A DNA stretch of 64,000 nt from Rhodospirillales bacterium. GTDB lineage: Bacteria; Pseudomonadota; Alphaproteobacteria; Reyranellales; Reyranellaceae. Each line of letters starts with the position of its first letter. Position 1 is the stretch's first letter. The notes beneath the pieces were generated by a model. That model was not told where the DNA came from. It made no database searches and saw nothing but the letters and a program-made list of their open reading frames with translations. This document shows positions 15,593 to 24,657 of this stretch, piece by piece. Location: NCBI GenBank assembly GCA_009377525.1, contig WHTW01000002.1, positions 1 through 64,000 on the forward strand. The letters are read 5' to 3'. The translations under genes and the position numbers were made by a program.

Positions 15593-15937
15593 TTAGTCTT
15601 TTCGCCGTTGCGATTTCTGGTTGACCAAGTTCAGGAGTTCTTCCGGCGAAACCTTCTTCTCCATGACCTGTCGAAACGCAAAGGCGTAGCCAGGATTTGA
15701 CGCGGTGATCTTCCTCATCTCGTCGACCGGCGGTCTCGTATCGTGCTTCTTGAGTTGCGCTAGAGACACACCGAGGATCTTTCCCATCTTAGCGAGCACA
15801 TCATCAGACGGATGCCGTTTCCCCAACTCGATATCGGAGACAAACGTAGCTGAGAGCTCAAGCATCTGAGCGAATTCACGCAACGAGATATCCTTGGCAT
15901 CCCGAAGCTCACGCAAGTACTGACCCAATGTTTTCAT
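15593..15937 (-). CDS. XRE-family repressor (CapH-like)
   Basis: 114 residues from the ATG at 15937. The HTH is at about 3-60: LGQYLRELRDAKDISLREFA, then LELSATFVSDIELGKRHPSD. The C-terminal tail (PPVDEMRKITASNPGYAFAF onward) would be the protease-sensitive part. Paired with the ImmA/IrrE protease gene 6 bases downstream, it is the likely repressor of its own gene and of the CBASS-like operon. A start 24 bases upstream is possible, but its extra residues are not typical. Confidence 0.88.
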   Translation of the reverse strand: MKTLGQYLRELRDAKDISLREFAQMLELSATFVSDIELGKRHPSDDVLAKMGKILGVSLAQLKKHDTRPPVDEMRKITASNPGYAFAFRQVMEKKVSPEELLNLVNQKSQRRKD

Positions 15938-15939
15938 AG

Positions 15940-15951
15940 TGTAAGCGTACA
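15940..15951. promoter_or_regulatory. Operator half-site at the XRE start
   Basis: TGTAAGCGTACA, an imperfect palindrome whose right half GCGTACA equals the half-site of the 14860-14880 palindrome. It ends two bases before the start codon, so bound repressor would block transcription or translation of its own gene. Confidence 0.45.
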
Positions 15952-16085
15952 ATGAGAACAACGATTGGTCAAAAGCTAGTACGCTTGCTTCGGCGGCGCT
16001 CGAAATTATTGCCTGCGCTAGGCCAGAGGCGGAAGCCTTTCGCAGGTCCCCCGCTAACTGTTAACCACGGTGTCCTGGCGACCAG

Positions 16086-16244
16086 CTATTTCTTCGCTTC
16101 TCGGACGTAGATCAATGCAAGGCCGAGCAAATCGAGTGCATCGTCAAGGTCAATGGGCTTGTTTTCGCCCCGTTTGATGATGAGCGCGCAAATGCTCTTC
16201 TCTAGTTCCTCGGGCGACGGAATGGTGATCGTTATTGCGGTCAT
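16086..16244 (-). CDS. Small hypothetical protein (52 aa)
   Basis: Reads MTAITITIPSPEELEKSICA and ends LIYVREAKK. It begins with a beta-rich stretch and continues with a helix. The start overlaps the stop of the upstream Zn-ribbon gene (ATGA), which supports real translation. It lies upstream of the XRE/protease pair on the same strand, after a 148-base gap. No family recognised. Confidence 0.5.
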   Translation of the reverse strand: MTAITITIPSPEELEKSICALIIKRGENKPIDLDDALDLLGLALIYVREAKK

Positions 16245-16483
16245 ACGTTCTTAGTTTTAGGCCGTCCTCCCTTCTTCCCGTTAATGCGGGCGGCGACGGC
16301 TTTCCTCTTGCTGGTAAGGGATCCTAGCTCCGACGCGACGGAACTCCTCTCATGCACCGTATCACAGTAGAGAAGGCCGCCTGGATTCATCCAAAGCTTG
16401 GCTCCGCAATCATCGCAATGCGTTTTACTTTTGTTAGGCAGGACCCGGGTCCATCCGTCCTTCAACCGCTTTGCTATCTTCAT
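16241..16483 (-). CDS. Small Zn-ribbon protein with basic tail (80 aa)
   Basis: MKIAKRLKDGWTRVLPNKSK precedes CDDCGAKLWMNPGGLLYC, a three-Cys knuckle that could bind zinc. The C-terminus AARINGKKGGRPKTKNV is an AT-hook-like GRPK motif. DNA binding is plausible. It overlaps the 52-aa gene by four bases. The 181-base gap to its right shows only a weak AACCCA/TGGGTT hairpin near 16509-16524. Confidence 0.5.
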   Translation of the reverse strand: MKIAKRLKDGWTRVLPNKSKTHCDDCGAKLWMNPGGLLYCDTVHERSSVASELGSLTSKRKAVAARINGKKGGRPKTKNV

Positions 16484-16664
16484 ACGCGTGAGTTACTGGT
16501 ATTCCAAAATCATAACCCAGCGATGGGTTTTGTGAAGGTCCGTGCACCGTTACGCAACTGGGTGAACGATCTGTCAAATCGGCGGCGTCCTTCATGATGA
16601 GGTCGACCAGGGCCGACCGTGGTGGTTGTTTTGGCAGCTGAACTCAAACCACTAGTGAGTGGCT

Positions 16665-19238
16665 TCACCCATCCAGCTTGGCCGCCCTCGACATCACGAC
16701 GTCCAATTCCGAGCGAAATCCGGCAAGCTGTCGATCTCGGAGTTTCTGGAAGAATACATTGTAGCTCTTTGGGGAGAGCATGTTGAACTGATACTGAGCT
16801 TTAACCTTGCCCTTTTTGAGCCACTGATTTAACCGCTCAAAGTGCGCAGTCGCATATTCATGCTTTTTGGTATTCTCTGGAGATGGCTCGGAAAGTTCCT
16901 CGTCGCCCTTTATTTCCACAACAAAAATGCTTTGCCCTTGCTTGATAAAAAAGTCCGGACTGAACTCGCCTCGCTTGGGATGCTCACCCTTTTTCCAGGC
17001 AAATTCCATTGAGTAGAAGCCGATCGGCGTATTCTTAAGCCAAGCGTCTATTTGCTGCGCGTTGTCGCGGCCCGTCAGTTCGCGAGTAAACCGTCGCTCA
17101 GGTGTAGCGTCGGCTATTGCGAGGTTTGCGGGTGTCTTGAAGTCGCTCGAATAAGCAACCTTCACCCGGCCCTTAACGAATTCGCCGTCCTCGTTGTCGA
17201 CCTCTGTAAAAAACTCTCGTTGCTCGTCAACCAAGCTGTCTTCACAGCCCGCAGCATAAAATACTGACTTCGAACCTCTCCTCAATTCAACGGCACTACA
17301 GCTCTCGACTTGGCGCTGGCAGGTATTCATCTTGATTAGCGCGCGGGGCGATAATTTGTAGATCACGCGCTTGGACGTTTTCCTACGCAGGGGCCCAAGC
17401 GCCTGAAGAAATTTTTGGCGATTATCATCCGTAATGCGCCCGCTCTCGATCTTTGCTTCCTTCAAGGATCTTCGCACAATTTCTTCGCACTTGGCGAGGG
17501 GCAGTCGCTTTGCATACTGCGTCCGATCCTTTGCCTTTGTTTCGCTCCTCGATTCATCATCAATAGATTTGAGGCGTTGATACATTTGTTCCGCTACTTC
17601 TTCGGCACTCCATGTTCTATGCCGCACGGTCGTCTTGAAACGGACGTGTTCACTAGTCACTGCCCGCTCGAAATCCACAACAACATCTTCCACCTCAACC
17701 TGGGTTGGAAGATCGATGTATCCGTCTTCAAACAGCCTATATTCACCCTTCTTTGTGTATTCGGTTGTGTCTTCGATCCGGGTGTAGTCCAAGTGATGAA
17801 GCTCGAAATTGAATGCCGACTTCGGATTCACCTCTGAGGTAAGGCGCCGCTCGATCTCGAGGATTTCATTAACAAGATGTTTGATTCGGCCCGACCAAGC
17901 ATCATGATTGAAAACGGTGACGACTGGCTCTTCGCCGCGCCAGTTCTCCGGCCGACGTAAACCGCGGCCCAGCACCTGCGCAATGAGCAGCTTACTGTTG
18001 AACGCCCTTTCTTCGTGCGGGACGATTTGAAATACGTTCTTTACGTCCCAGCCTTCGCTCAACATAGAGACCGAGACGATCCACTCGACCTTACTCGCGG
18101 CACTATCGACCATCTTCAACTTGGCAATCTCGGGCTGATGCTTTGCAGCCGAGGTCACACAGATCACCTTGGCCTTAGCCTGGTCGGCGCTTATCTTCTC
18201 GCGCTCTTTCAAAAAATCCCTAAGCTCTTCAGCAACTCGTTCCGCTTCAGGAATTCCCTTAGTTACAACAATGGTCAGCGGACGAATGCCCCGGCTCTTC
18301 AGCTTCCGTTGCCAGTGAAGATGTCGGTTATAGACCAGTTGCCACTTTTCTTCCGGATTCTCCGCTGCGGCCGGGAGTTCATCGACATATTCAACCTTCT
18401 TTACGAAGTTCTCCTCGATTGCCTGGCGCAAAGAGTATCGGTGAACCACATCGGAAAAGTAGTCGTCGCCGACATAGCACGTTCCCGACACTCCCACGAT
18501 GTAGCGAAAACCATTGCTGTCATCCTCTAGGAAGTCTTTCCATTTTTTCGAGGTGGCACCCGACTCGGTCGCCACATGGTGAGCCTCGTCATTGAGGATC
18601 AGAATTCGACCGCCGCTGTTCTTTACACTGGCGCGGACTGAAGATCGCACGTTCTCCAAGATCGCGTGGTAATTCTCGACGCAGATGGCTCCGTCGATTA
18701 TTGTCTGCGATGCATTGATGATACTCGGCGTTCTCAACCGGGCAGTGGACGGCAATGAATCTCTAAGGTTTGTATTGCCGGCGAGCTCCCTGAATTTTGT
18801 CAGCAGGCCGTCTTCGATCGTGTTGGAAGGGCAGAGAACCAAAACGCGATCTACCACGCCTTCCGCCAGCATTATCGCCGCTAGACCGTAAAGGACATAG
18901 CTCTTGCCTGTGCCTGTGGCCTGGTCGATCGAACACGATAGTTTATCCGGCAGTTGGAGGTGTCGCTCCATGCTGGCCCACGAACCGTATCGCTCCTGTA
19001 ATTCGTCGTTGCCATCAAAATTGATCTTAGCTAACGCCCGCAAGTCGATGTACTTGCCGCCGAGCAGATAGCGCAGCGTGGTGCGAATTGCCTCTTTTTG
19101 GTACTCTCTAAACCCGCACAGCTCGTCGAGAAAGGCCTCGTACTTTGCTTCGTTCCGTATAGCCGCATCGATGTCCTTACTGACTTTCAGCAAGAGATCT
19201 TCATTGCGGAACGTTCGCTTGTCTCCCTTGGTGTTCAT
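16665..19238 (-). CDS. res: Type III restriction endonuclease subunit (Res)
   Basis: 857 residues. SF2 helicase: Walker A QATGTGKSY (about 107-114), DEAH box ILNDEAHHV (217-220), SVSMLSEGWDVKNV and QVLGRGLRRP (motif VI). The C-terminal nuclease has FSPDFFIKQG then IFVVEIKGD (PD...ExK). It translocates or switches on ATP and cuts DNA carrying two inverted unmodified sites, with Mod. Its start overlaps the mod stop by four bases. The gene is less GC-rich than its chromosomal neighbours and was probably acquired on its own. It appears complete. Confidence 0.93.
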   Translation of the reverse strand: MNTKGDKRTFRNEDLLLKVSKDIDAAIRNEAKYEAFLDELCGFREYQKEAIRTTLRYLLGGKYIDLRALAKINFDGNDELQERYGSWASMERHLQLPDKLSCSIDQATGTGKSYVLYGLAAIMLAEGVVDRVLVLCPSNTIEDGLLTKFRELAGNTNLRDSLPSTARLRTPSIINASQTIIDGAICVENYHAILENVRSSVRASVKNSGGRILILNDEAHHVATESGATSKKWKDFLEDDSNGFRYIVGVSGTCYVGDDYFSDVVHRYSLRQAIEENFVKKVEYVDELPAAAENPEEKWQLVYNRHLHWQRKLKSRGIRPLTIVVTKGIPEAERVAEELRDFLKEREKISADQAKAKVICVTSAAKHQPEIAKLKMVDSAASKVEWIVSVSMLSEGWDVKNVFQIVPHEERAFNSKLLIAQVLGRGLRRPENWRGEEPVVTVFNHDAWSGRIKHLVNEILEIERRLTSEVNPKSAFNFELHHLDYTRIEDTTEYTKKGEYRLFEDGYIDLPTQVEVEDVVVDFERAVTSEHVRFKTTVRHRTWSAEEVAEQMYQRLKSIDDESRSETKAKDRTQYAKRLPLAKCEEIVRRSLKEAKIESGRITDDNRQKFLQALGPLRRKTSKRVIYKLSPRALIKMNTCQRQVESCSAVELRRGSKSVFYAAGCEDSLVDEQREFFTEVDNEDGEFVKGRVKVAYSSDFKTPANLAIADATPERRFTRELTGRDNAQQIDAWLKNTPIGFYSMEFAWKKGEHPKRGEFSPDFFIKQGQSIFVVEIKGDEELSEPSPENTKKHEYATAHFERLNQWLKKGKVKAQYQFNMLSPKSYNVFFQKLRDRQLAGFRSELDVVMSRAAKLDG

Positions 19239-21229
19239 GTCAGCAACTTTTCTCGCCGCGTGGTCGGTGCGCCAATACGTCTGGGCTCACCCTTCTTAGT
19301 AAGGCCAAATTTCGTAGCTGGAATTACTTCCCGAGCTTCGTTGCCATAAATGTCGATGAATATAGCCATCATGCGATCGCCGATGGCCTCGGCTGGTACG
19401 CGAATTTCCCACCCGGCATTTTCCAAAGTTTCCGCGTAAACGACAGCATCAAACTGGAACATGTCGGAAGCGGCATAATCGTAGTCCAAGAGAACCATCG
19501 ACAGCGTTTCCCGGTTGCCGGTCTTTCTCGCAGTGTCGCGCACGACTGCTTCGCTTCTGAACTTCTTAATTCGAATATAGCCCTGCTTCTGGCCTCCTCC
19601 CTTTAGCCGATTAGATCCAGTTTCATAGCTCAGTTCGGGCACGCGGATAAAATCGAACCCAACTGCTTCAACAGTGTCGTTGACTGCCATCTCGTCAGAC
19701 GGCTGCTTGAGGGCGGTGAATTCGCGCTGATGCAGCTCGTGAATGATAGAATAGGGAATCCGTAGGGCGTAATAGCGAACACCGTTTACGACCAAGTAAT
19801 CCTGTTGAAAGTCGAACGCGAGCGCGGGCGCAATAATAAACATGCGCCCACCGATCCTTGATCCGAGCGCTTCATGCATGCTTCGGATGGTTTCCTCATC
19901 GATACGTACGGCAGGTTCGGTTTGACGAAAGACAAGGACGCTTGATCCCTTGAGGTAGCCGTCCAGCGCCATACCGCCAATCTTGTGCGGCTGATCACGG
20001 CATTGAAATAGTTGCAATGCGAAAAATCGCCATGCATCCCACCCGAGTTGCTTAAGCTGAGAGAAATCGTAGAGACCTGCGTTGTATAAGGTGAAGGGTT
20101 TCGCGGCGAGCTTAGGGCCGTCGTTGCCGATGTTAGCTCTCAAACTAAGCATGCGCTTTTGTATGGTGTAGATAGAGAGCTTGCCGCAGTCGATCCCGAT
20201 CCATCGACGATCCAATTTTTCAGCGACTGCTATCGTCGTTCCAGACCCGGCAAAGCAGTCCATGACCAGGTCGCCTGGCTTTGATGCCGATTCGATCACC
20301 ATAGCCAGTAGAGTCTCTGGCTTCTGTGTTGGATAGAATTGATTCTCTGTCCGGTCAGCGGGCTGAAGCATCGAGAGGCGCCACACGTCGTCGATGCGGC
20401 GCTCATCGGTATCAATATAGATCAGCGCGCCTTTTGCGTCGCGGGCGTTGACGAGTCGCTTTGTTTTGGAATCCCACTTCCTCTTCAATAGCCGCTGAAC
20501 ACCGCCCTCTCGCTCAGCGTATTCAGTGTTGAAAGTGAAAGTGTTCCCTCGTGAGTAGAGGTAGATCGTTTCATGATTTGAGGGGAAACGATTAACGTTC
20601 CCTTGCATCTTGTTGTAGTACCACCAGATAATTTCGTTTCGAAAGCGAGCCTCTCCAAAGACTTCATCGAGTATGGCTCTTATGTAGTGGTTTTTCTTCC
20701 AGTCGGTGTGGACGAAAATCACTCCGTCGTCAGCCAACAGTTCTCTTATGAAGATTAGTCTCTTACGGATAAATTCGAGGAATTCGGCCCCGACCAACTT
20801 ATCCTGATAAGCCTTTTCATCTTGCGCGCCTCGAAATTCCTGCTTCGTCGCAAAAGGTGGGTCGATGTAGACGAGACGAACGCCAGGTGTCCCATCTGCA
20901 TTGCAAAGTTCACCCGATCGCTTCGCTTGGAGCAGGCTTTTCATAGCCTGCAAATTATCACCGAAAATCAATTTGTTCTGCCAAGCATCGCTTGATGTTG
21001 AACGGCCGAAGCACCGAGCCTTCTGCAACGGAACCGCTAGCGTATCGGCGATGATGTCTTCCTCGCGCTCTTTGCCATGGTAAAGAAGTTCGTATTCGCG
21101 CTTTTCTGGCGGGAAGAGGACCCGCGCCCATTCCGGCGACAGATCCTCACCCTGTCTCAGAAGGCGGATGATCTCCTCCCGCTGATCGGTCGTAATGTCC
21201 GTTTGGCCCCGGTGGTCTGCGCGTTTCAT
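19235..21229 (-). CDS. mod: Type III DNA methyltransferase subunit (Mod)
   Basis: 664 residues. Motif IV is VYIDPPFATKQ (DPPF 123-126) and motif I is VMDCFAGSGTTIAVAE (about 323-335), in the beta-class order. DPPF is a variant of the common DPPY. The region between (about 180-300) and the 300 residues after motif I carry the target-recognition parts. Mod methylates one strand of a short asymmetric site and is needed for cleavage by Res. Translation is coupled to res through an ATGA overlap. The specificity cannot be read from the sequence. Confidence 0.93.
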   Translation of the reverse strand: MKRADHRGQTDITTDQREEIIRLLRQGEDLSPEWARVLFPPEKREYELLYHGKEREEDIIADTLAVPLQKARCFGRSTSSDAWQNKLIFGDNLQAMKSLLQAKRSGELCNADGTPGVRLVYIDPPFATKQEFRGAQDEKAYQDKLVGAEFLEFIRKRLIFIRELLADDGVIFVHTDWKKNHYIRAILDEVFGEARFRNEIIWWYYNKMQGNVNRFPSNHETIYLYSRGNTFTFNTEYAEREGGVQRLLKRKWDSKTKRLVNARDAKGALIYIDTDERRIDDVWRLSMLQPADRTENQFYPTQKPETLLAMVIESASKPGDLVMDCFAGSGTTIAVAEKLDRRWIGIDCGKLSIYTIQKRMLSLRANIGNDGPKLAAKPFTLYNAGLYDFSQLKQLGWDAWRFFALQLFQCRDQPHKIGGMALDGYLKGSSVLVFRQTEPAVRIDEETIRSMHEALGSRIGGRMFIIAPALAFDFQQDYLVVNGVRYYALRIPYSIIHELHQREFTALKQPSDEMAVNDTVEAVGFDFIRVPELSYETGSNRLKGGGQKQGYIRIKKFRSEAVVRDTARKTGNRETLSMVLLDYDYAASDMFQFDAVVYAETLENAGWEIRVPAEAIGDRMMAIFIDIYGNEAREVIPATKFGLTKKGEPRRIGAPTTRREKLLT

Positions 21230-21436
21230 TACTCAATTGAACGCTATTTTTCGGATTGTGCAAGTACGGGGGAGTTCACTTCTAAAGGCTCGGTGGATAG
21301 AAGATCCGGTCGGCTAAACGTGCTTGAAAAACCCGTGTCAAACGAGCTGCCAAGGTCTTTGCATGTAGAGATTGCACATGAGGAATAACTAGAACGATCT
21401 CAATGTGGCGGCCCGAACAGCACCGGATGCTCGCCA

Positions 21437-22141
21437 TCAGAGCTTCCGCGGCCGGGGCTTCTTTGGTTCCGGTGCTGCTTGCCAGTTCACGCCTTCCATG
21501 GTCTTCAGCAAAGCCTTGGCCGCTGCTCCCGTCGCGCTGTCTTCGCCCAGCCACGTCGACCAGACATCGTCATCCAGGATCGCCGGCATGCGGGGATCTT
21601 CCTCCTGGGACTTGATCGTTCGGCGAATGAGCGCGTTGGCCGGGACGGTCGCCATGACGCACGCCAGCATAGGCACGGGCAAATCGGGAATCTCGAACCG
21701 CCGCCACACAAAGGCGAAGCCGCGTGGTTGACCGTCCCTCGGGTCGACCGTCCATTGCCTCGTTTCCGTCCTGCCGGACGGCTTCATGACCTCTTCGCCT
21801 TCGTTGAACGTGCGGAAGACGACGATCCCACGCTGCCCGGCATGTAAGGGAGTGCGGAAGGGCTCCTTCGTGTCGATCGTTTCCGACCGCGCGTGGATCG
21901 GCCGTGGCCGCCGCCAGTCCCTCGGGTCCGGGAAACCCCAGCGCATCCTCACCACGCGCCGCAGACGCTGCTCGGCATCCCACACGATCACCGGCAACGG
22001 GCCACCGACGCGATAGGTGACGATTTCGTCGTTGCTGCCGCCCTCGTCGCCGCCTTCGCCACCACCACCGTGATCTGTGAGCGGCTGCGAGAAGTCGACC
22101 ACTTCGCTCCAGGATGCTAACGCCGTGAACTTGCCGCACAT
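21437..22141 (-). CDS. SRAP-family protein (HMCES/YedK-like)
   Basis: 234 residues starting MCGKFTALASW. After Met removal, Cys2 is the catalytic residue that links to abasic sites in single-stranded DNA. Further family features are the RMRWGFPDPRDW segment (usually RWGLIP), HARSETIDTKEPFR (N/H-A-R-x-E), and the C-terminal MPAILDDDVWSTWLG (MP-x-IL). Glycine-rich residues 28-38 are an insertion. SRAP proteins protect ssDNA abasic sites and are common on mobile elements. It is monocistronic, with a ligase gene to the right on the same strand but 600 bases away. Confidence 0.9.
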   Translation of the reverse strand: MCGKFTALASWSEVVDFSQPLTDHGGGGEGGDEGGSNDEIVTYRVGGPLPVIVWDAEQRLRRVVRMRWGFPDPRDWRRPRPIHARSETIDTKEPFRTPLHAGQRGIVVFRTFNEGEEVMKPSGRTETRQWTVDPRDGQPRGFAFVWRRFEIPDLPVPMLACVMATVPANALIRRTIKSQEEDPRMPAILDDDVWSTWLGEDSATGAAAKALLKTMEGVNWQAAPEPKKPRPRKL

Positions 22142-22365
22142 GGTGGAACGGTACCTCCTCAACATGCCTGCCGTCTCGCGCCCGGGCGACGACGTACCAG
22201 CCCGCCGCATCGTTTGCTAGCAGTGCATGCCGATGAGGTCGTCTTGGATGGCCACAACATCTTGCGTTTCCGTGTGATGCTTGCCATGCCGTCGGTCGTT
22301 TCTGCTGGCAGGCGATGCGCCGTCGCGTGAGGTCGCGACGCCGATCGACAGCTACGGTGCTCGAC

Positions 22366-22680
22366 ATGATCGAGATACCTCGAGACGCTCCCGCATCCGT
22401 CGCCTGCGGCCGCAGCGGCCTGCCCTTGCTGGCCATCTGTCCGACCGGCCACCACCGCACCGTGCCCTTCCGATTGCTGAAGACGTCGGAGAGCGACCGG
22501 TCGCCGCTCTACGGCAGGCCGTTTAAGTGCCGCCAATGTGGTAGCCCTGAGGTTACGCTGTTCAAGATCGAGAGCCAGGCCGAGCTCGAGGAGGTTCAGC
22601 GCGCGCTTGCCGGGCCGCCGCAACCCGCTCGGGCGCCTACGACCCATGCGCCACGTGATCCGGACGCAGCCTTTGTCTAG
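22366..22680 (+). CDS. Small Zn-ribbon protein
   Basis: 104 residues from MIEIPRDAPASVACGRSGLP. One CxxC pair is in FKCRQCGSPEVTLF (about 61-64), with other Cys near 15 and 25. The arrangement suggests a zinc-binding fold. The C-terminal 35 residues are Pro/Ala-rich. It faces the SRAP gene divergently and converges on the ligase gene. Function unknown. Confidence 0.5.
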   Translation: MIEIPRDAPASVACGRSGLPLLAICPTGHHRTVPFRLLKTSESDRSPLYGRPFKCRQCGSPEVTLFKIESQAELEEVQRALAGPPQPARAPTTHAPRDPDAAFV

Positions 22681-22752
22681 GAGGCGACAATGAAGCCCGA
22701 CTGGTGGCCAATGGCCGAGTCCGATTCCACGAAGTCATCCCGGTGATTTGCA

Positions 22753-23832
22753 CTAACCGTCCGGCTGCCGCTGCGGATGTGGAATAGGCCGCACGACCTG
22801 CCTCGCCGGTTTGTCCTCTCTCTGAGCCTGATACGAGACCTGGCGCAGCAGGTTGTCTTCGGTCCAGGTGAGGTAGGTGACTTCGACGACAATCTCCGGA
22901 CGCACCCAGTGGACCTTGGACAGTTGAAGCGGCGAGCCGAAGCGGCTGTCACGCGGTGGCGGCTCGGCCAGCGGCATCTTCGGTACCTGCAGCGGCGCCA
23001 GCACCCCGGCAAGGCGCCTGAGCTCCTTCGCGGTCATGCCGGTGCCTGCGCGGCCGGCGTAGTGCAGGCGGCCATCGTCGGTGTAGTAGCCGAGAAGCAG
23101 GGCGCCGATGTGCGACCGGCTGCCCTCTGGATCGGTCCAGCCGACGACCACGAACTCCTCGCGATTGAGGCACTTCGACTTTACCCAGATCCCTCGGTCG
23201 CCCGGCGCATACGGCCGATCGGTCCGCTTCGAGATGACACCCTCCAGCGTCAGCTTGCAGGCGTGCTCGCGGAAACGGGGACCATCACCGATGACATGTT
23301 CGCTGTATCGCAGGCCAGGGAGTTCCTTCTTGAAAAGGCCCTGCAGCCGCTTCTTGCGGTCAATCAGTGGAAGGTGCGCGGTATTCTCACCATTCAGAAA
23401 CAGAAGGTCGAACGCAAAGAAAATGAGCTCATCGGTGCGGCCTTCGTCCATAGCCGCCTGGAGCCGGCTGAAGACGGGCACGCCGTCGGCATTGAGGGCG
23501 CAGAGCTCACCATCGATATACGCATTCCTCACCTTCAGGGCGCTGAGCGCCTCGATGGTGCGGCGGTACCGGTGCGACCAGTCGAGGCCGGTGCGCGTGA
23601 GCAGTTTGACCTGGCCGCCATCGATGCGCGCGTGCATCCGGTACCCGTCGTACTTGATCTCATGGAGCCACTCTTTGCCCATTGGTGCCTCATTGACGAG
23701 GCGCGTGAGCTGCGGCTTGATCCATTTCGGCGGCCGAGATGTCGTTCCCACAGACGCGACTGAAGCACACTCAGGGGGCTGCTGAAAGTACGCCGTTGGC
23801 ACAAGCTTCTGCGCAAGGTCCGAGCCACACAA
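22753..23832 (-). CDS. ATP-dependent DNA ligase (LigD-type ligase domain)
   Basis: 359 residues with a TTG start; no ATG lies upstream of the conserved WIKPQLTRLV region, so the start is uncertain. Adenylation motif I is HEIKYDGYRM with the nucleotidyl Lys. Motif III is in ELIFFAFDLLFL, motif IV in EGVISKRTDRPYAPGDRG, and motif V in WVKSKCLNREEFVVVGWT. The OB domain follows to PEIVVEVTYLTWTEDNLLRQ. No polymerase or phosphoesterase domain is attached, unlike full LigD. It seals nicks, probably in repair of the element or with Ku encoded elsewhere. Confidence 0.88.
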   Translation of the reverse strand: MCGSDLAQKLVPTAYFQQPPECASVASVGTTSRPPKWIKPQLTRLVNEAPMGKEWLHEIKYDGYRMHARIDGGQVKLLTRTGLDWSHRYRRTIEALSALKVRNAYIDGELCALNADGVPVFSRLQAAMDEGRTDELIFFAFDLLFLNGENTAHLPLIDRKKRLQGLFKKELPGLRYSEHVIGDGPRFREHACKLTLEGVISKRTDRPYAPGDRGIWVKSKCLNREEFVVVGWTDPEGSRSHIGALLLGYYTDDGRLHYAGRAGTGMTAKELRRLAGVLAPLQVPKMPLAEPPPRDSRFGSPLQLSKVHWVRPEIVVEVTYLTWTEDNLLRQVSYQAQREDKPARQVVRPIPHPQRQPDG

Positions 23833-23986
23833 GTGTCGCTCCTCAGACGTGGAGATGACCGACGCGCCCGAACCCAGTCGGTGAATGCCACATCAAATCA
23901 GATTCAGCTCCTGGTATTATTAGCGGCGGCGCTTCTCCTCTTCCTCCGTTGCTCACGTCGAGCCACGGAGCCGAGAGGAGAAGCAA

Positions 23987-24214
23987 ATGTCCCTTCGCAA
24001 AGACAAGTTGCGCAAGCTCATTGAAATGCAGGGCTTCACGGACGAGCTCGAACTTGTAGAGGCGGCGCTCTCCGACGCCGTCTGTCCTACGATCTGCATG
24101 AACCCCGACTGCTCGTACACCGAGGAGATGGAGCCCGATCAGCGGGAGGGCTGGTGTCCCGAGTGCAAGACCAACAGCATGATGTCGGGCCTCGTGCTCG
24201 CGGGCATCATCTGA
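23987..24214 (+). CDS. Small Cys-rich protein linked to DUF3768
   Basis: 75 residues, MSLRKDKLRKLIEMQGFTDE, with CPTICMNPDC and WCPEC providing four likely zinc-binding Cys, then SGLVLAGII. Proteins of this form are frequent on alphaproteobacterial plasmids as I recall. GAGGAGAAG lies 10 bases upstream of the ATG. Its TGA overlaps the ATG of the DUF3768 gene by one base, so the two are coupled. Function unknown. Confidence 0.7.
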   Translation: MSLRKDKLRKLIEMQGFTDELELVEAALSDAVCPTICMNPDCSYTEEMEPDQREGWCPECKTNSMMSGLVLAGII

Positions 24215-24543
24215 TGGGCGTCGATCCGCGCGAGATCGCCCGGCTCAATGATCTCTTCCGGCAGACGTTCATCGGCGGCAAGGTGATGATGACCCAGGGC
24301 GTCGCCTCGCTCTCGGAAGAGACGAGGGCGAAGGTGTTTGACGCGGTGCGCACATTCACCCCGTTCACGGAAGACAACGACCCCTATAACGAGCACGACT
24401 TCGGCTTGTTCGAGGTCGAGGGCACGCTCTTCTTCTTCAAGCTCGACTACTACGACAACACGCTCGAGTACGGATCGGAGAACCCCGCCGATCCAACGGT
24501 CACCACGCGCGTCCTCACGATCATGCTGGCGAGCGAATATTGA
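24214..24543 (+). CDS. DUF3768 family protein
   Basis: 109 residues from MGVDPREIARLNDLFRQTFI. The blocks VRTFTPFTEDNDPYNEHDFG, FFFKLDYYDNTLEYGSE and the C-terminal TRVLTIMLASEY are hallmarks of DUF3768, a family abundant on alphaproteobacterial plasmids and integrative elements. Its role is unknown. It is the second gene of a two-gene unit that ends in a strong terminator at 24581-24606. Confidence 0.88.
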   Translation: MGVDPREIARLNDLFRQTFIGGKVMMTQGVASLSEETRAKVFDAVRTFTPFTEDNDPYNEHDFGLFEVEGTLFFFKLDYYDNTLEYGSENPADPTVTTRVLTIMLASEY

Positions 24544-24580
24544 CGTAGCGAGATGCGCCCCTTCGTTCCTTGTTCATCTC

Positions 24581-24606
24581 AAAGCCCCGGCAACGGGGCT
24601 TTTTTT
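24581..24606 (+). terminator. Rho-independent terminator after DUF3768
   Basis: AAAGCCCCG / CGGGGCTTT stem with a short GCAA loop, followed by a run of T at 24600-24606. It lies about 38 bases after the DUF3768 stop. Confidence 0.9.
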
Positions 24607-24657
24607 GATGTCGGGCCGGAGCGCTTGCCAACGGAAGCGCGCCGCGATGGCCACGCA

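Noticed and set aside
24139-24396. A minus-strand frame opposite the DUF3768 pair
   Set aside because: The plus-strand genes have family motifs, a coupled start/stop and a terminator; the reverse frame has none.
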